A program made the translations under genes and the position numbers. The notes beneath the pieces are model-generated. The model searched no databases, was not told where the DNA came from, and worked only from the letters and a program-made list of their open reading frames with translations. A stretch of DNA of 10,456 nucleotides from Streptomyces sp. NRRL S-31 (GTDB lineage Bacteria; Actinomycetota; Actinomycetes; Streptomycetales; Streptomycetaceae): assembly GCF_000718775.1 (NCBI RefSeq), contig NZ_JOCB01000155.1:1-10456 (forward strand), in the 5' to 3' direction. Positions 1 to 5,525 of the stretch are shown here, piece by piece. Position 1 is the stretch's first letter. Every line of letters begins with the position of its first letter.

Positions 1-23
1 GCCCGGCACCGGTCGGGCCGACC

Positions 24-64
24 CCCCCGGGGGCCCCCGCGAGCGGGCGAGCGGGCCCCGGGGG
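24..64. terminator. GC-rich imperfect hairpin, possible terminator
   Basis: Bases 36-40 pair with 51-55, 30-33 with 56-59 and 24-28 with 60-64, leaving small bulges and a 10-base loop (41-50). It lies just past the stop of the minus-strand gene at 82-273, so it could end that transcript, or that of a rightward gene off the left edge. There is no T-tract, which is common for actinomycete terminators. A second short perfect inverted repeat lies at 11-23. Runs of G and C this dense can pair by chance. Confidence 0.35.
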
Positions 65-81
65 CCCCGGGGGCGGCTCCG

Positions 82-273
82 CTAGCGGGTGACCGGGCGG
101 CGGGGGGCGGAGGGCCGGGCCGTTCTCATCGCGTTGTTGTAGACACGTCTCAGGTGCTTCGCCGCGGCGCACGGGGACGGACCGAGCGCGCACTGGCGGC
201 AGTAGCGCCGGTGCTCGTCGTAGTCCTCGCGCGCCTGGTCGACGGAGGGGGCGGGTTGGTGCGGTGACTGCAT
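82..273 (-). CDS. Small His/Cys-motif protein of unknown function (63 aa)
   Basis: I do not recognise a named family. The ATG at 273-271 is chosen because AGGAG (280-284, read on the minus strand) lies six bases ahead; an in-frame ATG at 327 would add 18 Arg/His-rich residues and has no such site. The protein is hydrophilic and basic. Its middle carries H21-x3-C25-x2-C28, followed by C35 and H40. The H-x3-C-x2-C spacing is the signature of zinc-binding anti-sigma (ZAS) proteins, but those are usually longer and have recognisable helices; the resemblance may be only metal-site convergence. It lacks the four cysteines and the Gly-Val-Trp-Gly-Gly turn of WhiB proteins. Stop is TAG, followed by a GC-rich hairpin. 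It is divergent from the polysaccharide operon, so it could share control with it. A small metal-binding or regulatory protein is the best guess. Confidence 0.6.
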   Translation of the reverse strand: MQSPHQPAPSVDQAREDYDEHRRYCRQCALGPSPCAAAKHLRRVYNNAMRTARPSAPRRPVTR

Positions 274-279
274 GAGGGG

Positions 280-284
280 CTCCT
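280..284 (-). promoter_or_regulatory. Ribosome binding site of the 63-aa gene
   Basis: Plus-strand CTCCT reads AGGAG on the minus strand, six bases ahead of the ATG at 273. It decides the start in favour of 273 over the in-frame ATG at 327. Confidence 0.6.
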
Positions 285-434
285 GACGGACAGGGCGGTG
301 CCGCGCCGCGCCGCGATGCGCGGGCACGAGGTGCCGTGTGGGGAGTGTGAGAGAGGAGTGAACGTTGCCTGAGGCGTCCGATTTCGGATGATGATCTTGT
401 TACTGGGGGTACGCCAACACGGCCGTCCATGACT

Positions 435-467
435 GCCCTTAAGGGCTACAGCGATGCCCGCAAGGGC
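435..467. promoter_or_regulatory. Twin 12-base palindromic boxes, candidate operator
   Basis: GCCCTTAAGGGC (435-446) is a perfect palindrome. GCCCGCAAGGGC (456-467) matches it at 10 of 12 positions and keeps the GCCC/GGGC arms. The centres are 21 bases apart, close to two helical turns, so two regulator dimers would sit on the same DNA face. The pair lies about 190 bases ahead of the GT2 start and about 160 ahead of the minus-strand start. I do not know a regulator with this exact site, and no regulator gene is visible in the window. The alternative is chance in GC-rich DNA, though a perfect 12-mer with a TTAA core is unusual here. Confidence 0.4.
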
Positions 468-641
468 CCCACGCGCGCCGGGTCGGTCTGTTGGTGCAGT
501 GTTCGTTCCCGAACTGCCCTGGTTCCGCCGCCGTGGGCGTACTCCGCCGGACGGGCCCCTAGCCTGGCCCTCGTGCTGTCGGCCGAGCGGCCTCGGTCGC
601 CGCGTCGGCGCGTCCGGTCAGCATCCTCCCCAGCCGTCCCT

Positions 642-645
642 GGAG
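642..645 (+). promoter_or_regulatory. Ribosome binding site of the GT2 gene
   Basis: GGAG lies nine bases ahead of the ATG at 655. It supports that start over the open frame reaching back to 454, whose first 67 residues look like read-through of untranslated DNA. Confidence 0.55.
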
Positions 646-654
646 CCCCACGTC

Positions 655-2346
655 ATGGCTGCCCACCGTGTTCTTGTTCCCACCGGGTCCGCACGGCCGT
701 CCCGGGGGGCGCGGCGCCCCAGGGAGGGCCGGGCAGCGCGCCCGGCGGCTCCCGAGGGGCTGCTCCCCACACCTCCCGACGACCGGGAGAAGTACTCCTA
801 CGTCGTACGCCGCACCTGGCTGCTCAGCCTCACGTCGTTCGTCGGGTTCGTGTGCGTCGCCTACAGCCAGGTCGACTCGGCCCGGCACGGTCCGTGGATC
901 TGGCTGTTCACCCCGGTGCTGCTGCTGTCCGCGCTGGGCTTCCTGATATCGCTCAGACTGGACCTGTTCACGTCCGACTTCGACATCGAGGCCCACCGCG
1001 CGCTGGTGCGTTCCTGGTCGCCGCGCGAGTACCCGTCGGTCGACGTCTTCCTCCCGGTGTGCGGCGAGCCGATCGCGGTGCTGCACAACACCTGGACCCA
1101 CCTCCAGCGGCTCGTCGAGACCTACCCCGGGCGGGTCGTCCCCATCGTCCTCGACGACTCCGACAGCCCGGACGTCGCCGCCATGGCGGACGACTTCGGC
1201 TTCCGCTACCTCGTGCGGCCCAACCGCGGCTGGTTCAAGAAGGCCGGCAACCTGCGGTACGGCTTCGAGCACTCCGACAGCGAGTTCATCCTCATCCTGG
1301 ACGCCGACTTCGCCCCCCGGTCCGACCTCCTCGAGGAACTGCTGCCGTACATGGACGCCGACCCGAACGCCGGGATCGTGCAGTCCCCCCAGTACTTCCG
1401 CATCCTGGACCAGCAGAACTGGATCGAGCGCGGCGCCGGCGCCGTGCAGGAGCTGTTCTACCGGTCGGTCCAGGTCTCCCGGCAGCGCAGTGACGGCTCC
1501 ATCTGCGTCGGCTCCTGCGCCGTCTACCGGCGCACCGCGCTCGCCGAGGTCGGCGGCACCAGCCTGATCGAGCATTCCGAGGACATGCACACCGGGTTCG
1601 ACCTGCGGGCGCGCGGCTGGGACCTGCGGTACGTGCCCGTCGCGCTCGCCACCGGTCTGTGCCCGGACACCATCGGCGCCTACTTCAGCCAGCAGTACCG
1701 CTGGTGCATGGCCTCCATGAGCATGCTGGGCAGCCTGGAGAACTTCTGGCGGGTCAGGATGCGCTGGGCCAGCCGCCTGTGCTACGTCTCCGGGTTCGTC
1801 TACTACATCGAGTCGGCCCTGATGATCTTCACCGGCCCGCTGATCGTCTGTGTGCTGCTGCTGTTCTTCCCCCAGCAGATCAAGGCGACCGACATGTGGC
1901 TGCTGCTGCCCGGCATGGTCTACCTCGTCGTCGTCTACCCGCTGTGGCACCGCAACCCGTACCGCCTGGAGGCCTGGGCGACCCGGGTGCTGTACAGCTG
2001 GGCGCACGTCTTCGCCGTCTGGGACGTGCTGCGCCGCCGCGCCATGGGCTGGCAGCCGACCGGGGCCGCCGGGGCGCGCAGGAACAACGTGCGGCGCCTG
2101 TGGATCGGGATCTGGGGCTGGACCGTACCCGTCACCGCGCTCTGGATCGGCGCCGCCGTGTGGCGGATGGACACGATGGTGCCGGAGGACTTCGCCCTGC
2201 CGCTCGGCTCCGGCCTCTTCTACGCGGCGGCCGTGATCCGCCTGATCGTCCTGCCCCGCCCCGAGGAACCCACCACGCTCCCCGACGAGGAACCCGCCAC
2301 GGGCGGCGCCGGACTCGCCGTCGCCGCCGGCGGGGGTGTCGCGTGA
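655..2346 (+). CDS. Membrane GT2 glycosyltransferase, cellulose-synthase-like
   Basis: Probable processive polysaccharide synthase in the cytoplasmic membrane: it would add sugars from a nucleotide-sugar donor and push the chain outward. With the ATG at 655 it has 563 residues. Two membrane segments lie at about 55-72 and 81-102. The catalytic domain follows with the full GT2 signature: D167-D168, D216-x-D218 (metal/UDP), E309-D310 (catalytic base, here Ser-Glu-Asp where cellulose synthases usually have Thr-Glu-Asp) and Q346-Q-Y-R-W350, the Q-x-x-R-W motif of processive enzymes. About four more membrane segments follow (roughly 378-409, 417-435, 487-506, 515-535). The C-terminus ends soon after, with no PilZ domain, so direct cyclic-di-GMP control as in BcsA is not expected. 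It is first in a three-gene operon and overlaps the next gene by 4 bases. The polymer cannot be told from sequence: cellulose-like glucan, mannan or another beta-glycan are all possible. The GT2 assignment is firm. Confidence 0.9.
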   Translation: MAAHRVLVPTGSARPSRGARRPREGRAARPAAPEGLLPTPPDDREKYSYVVRRTWLLSLTSFVGFVCVAYSQVDSARHGPWIWLFTPVLLLSALGFLISLRLDLFTSDFDIEAHRALVRSWSPREYPSVDVFLPVCGEPIAVLHNTWTHLQRLVETYPGRVVPIVLDDSDSPDVAAMADDFGFRYLVRPNRGWFKKAGNLRYGFEHSDSEFILILDADFAPRSDLLEELLPYMDADPNAGIVQSPQYFRILDQQNWIERGAGAVQELFYRSVQVSRQRSDGSICVGSCAVYRRTALAEVGGTSLIEHSEDMHTGFDLRARGWDLRYVPVALATGLCPDTIGAYFSQQYRWCMASMSMLGSLENFWRVRMRWASRLCYVSGFVYYIESALMIFTGPLIVCVLLLFFPQQIKATDMWLLLPGMVYLVVVYPLWHRNPYRLEAWATRVLYSWAHVFAVWDVLRRRAMGWQPTGAAGARRNNVRRLWIGIWGWTVPVTALWIGAAVWRMDTMVPEDFALPLGSGLFYAAAVIRLIVLPRPEEPTTLPDEEPATGGAGLAVAAGGGVA

Positions 2347-3413
2347 CCGCCGTCGGGCGCAGGAGCGCGCTGCTGTGGGCGGTCGCCGCCGCGGCCTCGG
2401 CCACGGCGGGCTGCGCCCCGAGCCTTACGGCGCCGATCGGCGCGGGCGGGCAGGGACCCACGGTCCGCACCGCGCCGTACGTACCGTTCGACGTCACCTG
2501 GCTGATCCGGCCCAAGCACGGCCGCAAGTACCTCGGCGCCGCCTTCGGCGGCCGGGACGCGGCACCGGGCGCCCTCGACGCCTGGACCGGCCGGGCCGGC
2601 AAGGCGGCCACCCTGTGCGCCCGCCGGTTCGCCTGGGGCGACGACTTCCCGGCCGAGGACATCACGGCGGTGTGGCAGCGCAGGACGCTGCCGTACCTGC
2701 TCTGGGAGCCCTGGAAGTCGACGCTGCGCGACATCGCCGGGGGCCGGGACGACGCCTACATCCGGCGCACCGCGGAGCACGTCCGCGACCTCAACGTGCC
2801 GGTCGCCATCGCGTTCGCCCCGCAGATGAACGGCGACTGGTACCCGTGGGGCACCCGTGAGGCCAAGCCCGAGGAGTTCGTCGGCGCGTGGCGGCACCTG
2901 CACGACCTGTTCCAGGACACGGGGGTGTCCAACGTCGTCTGGGTGTGGAGTCCCACGGTGGTCGGCCCCCTGCCGCCGGCGCGGCTGCGGCCGTACTACC
3001 CGGGGGACGCGTACGCGGACTGGCTGGGCCTGGTCGGCTACTACACCCGGACCGGTCCGCACACGTTCGACTCGCTCTTCGCCCCCACCATCGAGAAGCT
3101 CAGGACCTTCACCCGCAATCCGGTGCTCGTCGCCGAGACCGCCGCGGAGCCCGGTGCCCGCAAGCCCGCGGACATCGCGGACCTGATGCACGCGGTGACC
3201 ACCCGCAAGGACGTGGTCGGCCTGGTCTGGTACGACGCGCGGGGCGACACGGACGACAAGGGCACCGGGAACGACCAGGGCGGCAAGGACGGCAAGGGTG
3301 ACAAGGGCGACAAGGGTACGGACTGGCGGATCGACAGCAGCCCCGAGGCGCTGGCGGCCTTCCGCCGCGGCGCCGCCGACCCCCTCTTCGGCTTCGATGT
3401 GAGGCACCCGTGA
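2343..3413 (+). CDS. GH26-like lipoprotein with altered catalytic site
   Basis: Exported 356-residue protein. The GTG at 2343 overlaps the GT2 stop (GTGA), so translation is probably coupled. The N-terminus is a lipoprotein signal: Arg6-Arg7, a hydrophobic Ala-rich stretch, then T21-A-G-C24; Thr at -3 is a less usual lipobox residue. The remainder resembles glycoside hydrolase family 26 (beta-mannanase/glucanase, TIM barrel): the strand-4 motif M-N-G-D-W-Y-P-W (162-169), then N-V-V-W-V-W-S-P, Y-P-G-D-A-Y-A-D-W, and the nucleophile motif with E265 in V-A-E-T. In active members the residue before M162 is the acid/base Glu, usually after His; here it is P160-Q161. Glu to Gln needs one base change (GAG/CAG). 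It may be inactive, a binder, or use other chemistry. A Lys/Gly/Asp-rich insert (302-326) interrupts the barrel near its last strand. Its place between two glycosyltransferases suggests it acts on the operon's polymer outside the membrane. Fold confidence is good; activity is uncertain. Confidence 0.8.
   Translation: MTAVGRRSALLWAVAAAASATAGCAPSLTAPIGAGGQGPTVRTAPYVPFDVTWLIRPKHGRKYLGAAFGGRDAAPGALDAWTGRAGKAATLCARRFAWGDDFPAEDITAVWQRRTLPYLLWEPWKSTLRDIAGGRDDAYIRRTAEHVRDLNVPVAIAFAPQMNGDWYPWGTREAKPEEFVGAWRHLHDLFQDTGVSNVVWVWSPTVVGPLPPARLRPYYPGDAYADWLGLVGYYTRTGPHTFDSLFAPTIEKLRTFTRNPVLVAETAAEPGARKPADIADLMHAVTTRKDVVGLVWYDARGDTDDKGTGNDQGGKDGKGDKGDKGTDWRIDSSPEALAAFRRGAADPLFGFDVRHP
3285..3320 (+). repeat. 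9-base repeats encoding a Lys-Gly-Asp linker
   Basis: Four adjacent 9-base units starting AAGG (at 3285, 3294, 3303, 3312) encode Lys-Asp-Gly, Lys-Gly-Asp, Lys-Gly-Asp and Lys-Gly-Thr inside the GH26-like gene. The charged, Gly-rich run (residues 302-326 with flanks) looks like a flexible surface loop grown by slippage. Comparable genes probably differ in copy number here. Confidence 0.6.
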
Positions 3414-5131
3414 CGACCGCAGAGGACCCGGTGATCGCCCCCCGCGGCCGTACCGCCGAGCAACACGCCGGGCCGTTCGACCCCGAGTCGACCCTGAGGC
3501 TGCGGGTGCTGCCCGCCCGGGGCCGCCACCGGCCCGCGCCCGGGTACACCATCGACGAGATCACCCGGGCCGACTGGGTGCTCGGGCCGGTCCCCGACCG
3601 GGGCTGGTCCGCCCGCCCGCACGCCCGCCGGACCCTGGTCAGCCGCGCCATGCTGGTGTGTCTGCTGCTGGTCCAGACGGTCCTGTCGCTGCGCCTGCAC
3701 AACACGGCGTTCGAGGACGAGGCGCTGTACGTCTACGCCGGGCACGCCATGATCGACCACCTGTTCCACGGCGTCCCCGACTACGGCGGCTTCAGCACCT
3801 ACTTCTCCGGCTCGCCCGTCCTCTACCCGGTGCTCGCCGCCTGGGTGGACACCGTCGGGGGACTGACCGCGGTACGGCTGATGAGCCTCGCCTTCATGCT
3901 GGGCGCCACCGGTCTGCTCTACTCCCTCACCCGCATGCTCTTCAACGAGCGGGCGGCGCTGTGCGCGGCGGGCGTCTTCGCCGTCTGCCAGTCGACGCTG
4001 TTCCTGGGCTACTTCGCGACGTACGACGCGCTGGCGATCCTGCTGCTCGCGCTGACCGCCTGGCTCCTCGTCCGGACCGCCCCGGGCCACTGGGCGCTGT
4101 CGCTGGCCGCGGCACCGGTGGCGTTCCTCGCGGTGGGGGTGAAGTACGCCTCGGCGCTGTACCTGCCGACCCTCGCGGCCCTGCTGGTCCTGGTCGCCCA
4201 CCGGTACCTGGGCCGGCGTCAGGCGCTGCGGCGCGGCGCGGCCTTCACGGCCGGCGTGACGGTCCTGCTCGGCATCGGCGTGGCCACCACCGACTACCTC
4301 CAGGCGATCCAGAGCACCACGACCGACCGCGCGCACGGCACCACCTCGATCGCGTCCATGGCCTGGGACTGCTTCCGGTGGGGCGGCCTGATCTTCGTCC
4401 TGGCCTGCCTCGGCTCCACGCTGTACGCGCGCCGCGACCGGCTCGGCGAGGTGCCGGGCGGATCCCGGACGGGCCCGGGCACCGGCTGGCGCCTGGCCCT
4501 GGGAGCCGTGCTGACCGGCAGCGCGCTGCTCGCCCCGGCGTACCAGATCCACCTCCAGACCAGCGTCTCGCTGCACAAGCACATCGGGTACGGGCTGTTG
4601 TTCGCCGCCCCGATGGCGGGCGTGGGCATCAGCCGTCTGATGGGGGCGCACTTCAGGTTCCCGCAGGCGGCCATCGCCGTCGGGGTGCTGGCGCTGACCT
4701 TCGGCATGTCGCAGTCGGCCCAGAACTACGGCATCTGGCCCAGCACCAGCTATCTGATGCCCGAACTGGCGAAGAACGTCCGGATGGGGCAGAAGTGGCT
4801 GGGACAGCCGCACGAGGCGCCCGTGTACTACCTCAGCCGCGAGGGCCTCACCGACTACACGTACTGGACCTCGATCTACTACATCGACTACACCGGCCGC
4901 GGCGGCCACCTCATGGGCCCGGAGGGCTACCGGGCCGCGATCGACGACGGCTACTTCGACGGCGTCGTGCTGGACTGGTCCGACCAGCCGGGGGACGTAC
5001 AGGCCCTGATCCGCGCCGAGATGCGCACCAGCGGCCGGTACCGGCTGGCCAGCGCGCTGACGTACCGCACCTCCGTGGGCACGGGCCACTTCGAGATCTG
5101 GCTCCGCCAGCCCGCCGCGCACAAGCGCTGA
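3410..5131 (+). CDS. Polytopic GT-C glycosyltransferase (PMT/ArnT-like)
   Basis: A 573-residue membrane protein starting at GTG 3410, overlapping the previous stop by 4 bases (GTGA), with GAGG five bases upstream. The first 75 or so residues are hydrophilic and cytoplasmic. A membrane segment at about 77-93 is followed by the outward loop motif F-E102-D103-E104-A, the acidic D-E motif that GT-C enzymes of the GT39/GT83 kind use as catalytic base and metal contact. About eight to ten further hydrophobic segments run to about residue 435. The C-terminal 130 residues are soluble, aromatic-rich, and probably face outside. Such enzymes move a sugar from a polyprenyl-phosphate donor to a protein, lipid or polysaccharide on the outer face of the membrane. 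Context suggests decoration of the polymer made by the GT2 protein; protein O-mannosylation is the alternative, but that enzyme is normally a stand-alone gene. Class is fairly sure, acceptor unknown. The operon appears to end here. Confidence 0.8.
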   Translation: MTTAEDPVIAPRGRTAEQHAGPFDPESTLRLRVLPARGRHRPAPGYTIDEITRADWVLGPVPDRGWSARPHARRTLVSRAMLVCLLLVQTVLSLRLHNTAFEDEALYVYAGHAMIDHLFHGVPDYGGFSTYFSGSPVLYPVLAAWVDTVGGLTAVRLMSLAFMLGATGLLYSLTRMLFNERAALCAAGVFAVCQSTLFLGYFATYDALAILLLALTAWLLVRTAPGHWALSLAAAPVAFLAVGVKYASALYLPTLAALLVLVAHRYLGRRQALRRGAAFTAGVTVLLGIGVATTDYLQAIQSTTTDRAHGTTSIASMAWDCFRWGGLIFVLACLGSTLYARRDRLGEVPGGSRTGPGTGWRLALGAVLTGSALLAPAYQIHLQTSVSLHKHIGYGLLFAAPMAGVGISRLMGAHFRFPQAAIAVGVLALTFGMSQSAQNYGIWPSTSYLMPELAKNVRMGQKWLGQPHEAPVYYLSREGLTDYTYWTSIYYIDYTGRGGHLMGPEGYRAAIDDGYFDGVVLDWSDQPGDVQALIRAEMRTSGRYRLASALTYRTSVGTGHFEIWLRQPAAHKR

Positions 5132-5187
5132 CCGGCGGCCCGTCACCGGGCCCGTGGCGGCCATGCCCGTCCGGGCCCGTCGCAGCC

Positions 5188-5224
5188 GTGTCCGTCCGGG
5201 CGTGATCCCTGTCCGGACGGGCAC
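5188..5224 (+). terminator. Stem-loop terminator of the GT2 operon
   Basis: Bases 5188-5199 pair with 5213-5224 over 12 positions with one G-T wobble and a 13-base loop, 57 bases after the operon's last stop. No T-tract follows, as is usual in Streptomyces. The right arm can also pair perfectly over 11 bases with an upstream copy at 5163-5173, so two exclusive structures are possible. Confidence 0.55.
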
Positions 5225-5300
5225 AGTGACCTCGCCGGGCGGTTCGCGGCCGCGTCCGGTGTCCGTACCATCGGCCCCGACGCCACGCCGGACGCCGGAG

Positions 5301-5315
5301 GCCGGGAATTCCGGC
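5301..5315. promoter_or_regulatory. Inverted repeat ahead of the 55-aa ORF
   Basis: GCCGG (5301-5305), a five-base spacer GAATT, then CCGGC (5311-5315), 43 bases ahead of the ATG at 5358. It could be an operator or a leader hairpin. No known binding site is recognised. Confidence 0.25.
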
Positions 5316-5357
5316 AGGGACGAGCGGGACCCCAGCACGACGACGGAGACGCCGCGC

Positions 5358-5525
5358 ATGAATCGCAGTCAGCCGACCGGACCGGCCGAGGTCCGGTCCG
5401 CATCCCCCACTGCCGCGCCCGGCGCCCCGGCGGCCCGTCTCCACCACCGGCCGCTCGCCCGGCGCACCCGTGCCGACCACGCCCTTGCCCATGGCGGTAC
5501 CGCGCCGTGGCGGAGAGGGATGTGA
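5358..5525 (+). CDS. Possible 55-aa leader ORF, coupled to next gene
   Basis: An ATG at 5358 has GGAG nine bases ahead (5345-5348) and opens a 55-codon frame ending in ATG-TGA at 5520-5525. The stop overlaps the GTG start of the next gene (GTGA, 5522-5525), the same arrangement seen at both junctions of the upstream operon. About 80 percent of codons end in G or C, a little below the neighbours but in line with coding. The product is rich in Arg, His, Pro and Ala and has no membrane segment, signal peptide or known motif. It could be a small protein, or a leader whose translation delivers ribosomes to the large gene. It could also be an artefact in GC-rich DNA, in which case the next gene is simply preceded by a long 5' UTR. 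Confidence 0.35.
   Translation: MNRSQPTGPAEVRSASPTAAPGAPAARLHHRPLARRTRADHALAHGGTAPWRRGM
5512..5515 (+). promoter_or_regulatory. Ribosome binding site deciding the 5522 start
   Basis: GGAG at 5512-5515 stands six bases ahead of GTG 5522. An in-frame GTG at 5507 lies upstream of this site and has no comparable one, so 5522 is preferred. Confidence 0.5.

Larger units (their letters stand above)
274..654. other. Divergent intergenic region with several palindromes
   Basis: This 381-base stretch separates the minus-strand 63-aa gene from the plus-strand GT2 gene and must hold promoters for both directions. I cannot place a confident -35/-10 pair; a weak minus-strand candidate is TTGGCG near 412-417. 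It is less GC-rich around 361-430 than anything else in the window, as expected of promoter DNA. Inverted repeats seen are TCCGA-TT-TCGGA (377-388), the twin boxes at 435-467 (own entry) and GTTCG-TTCC-CGAAC (501-514). A reading frame in phase with the GT2 gene stays open back to 454, but the palindromes and the ribosome site at 642-645 argue that it is untranslated. Confidence 0.55.
5132..5357. other. Intergenic region after the polysaccharide operon
   Basis: The first 100 bases hold the terminator-like hairpins at 5163-5224; the rest would carry a promoter for the downstream plus-strand genes. A possible -10 is TACCAT (5266-5271), but no convincing -35 sits ahead of it. The inverted repeat at 5301-5315 lies between it and the next start. 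I see no gene in this stretch. Confidence 0.5.

Noticed and set aside
82..273. WhiB-type iron-sulfur regulator
   Set aside because: Only three cysteines, and no Gly-Val-Trp-Gly-Gly turn.
454..654. Extending the GT2 protein upstream by 67 residues
   Set aside because: The frame is open, but the region holds palindromes and a ribosome site at 642-645, and the added residues show no domain. ATG 655 fits better.
429..1493. Plus-strand open frame starting inside the palindrome region
   Set aside because: It runs out of phase through the GT2 catalytic domain, with an Arg/Pro/Ala-rich translation.
3041..5359. Long minus-strand open frame opposite the GT-C gene
   Set aside because: It is a product of high GC at codon third positions. 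Its translation is low-complexity, rich in Gly, Arg, Gln and Val, with no domain, while the plus-strand frame is a clear membrane enzyme.
5507..5521. GTG 5507 as start of the 754-aa protein
   Set aside because: Its ribosome site would have to lie upstream, where none is seen. GGAG at 5512-5515 points to GTG 5522, which also gives the 4-base overlap.
5358..5525. RiPP precursor peptide
   Set aside because: No Cys/Ser/Thr-rich core, no leader motif and no maturation enzyme nearby.
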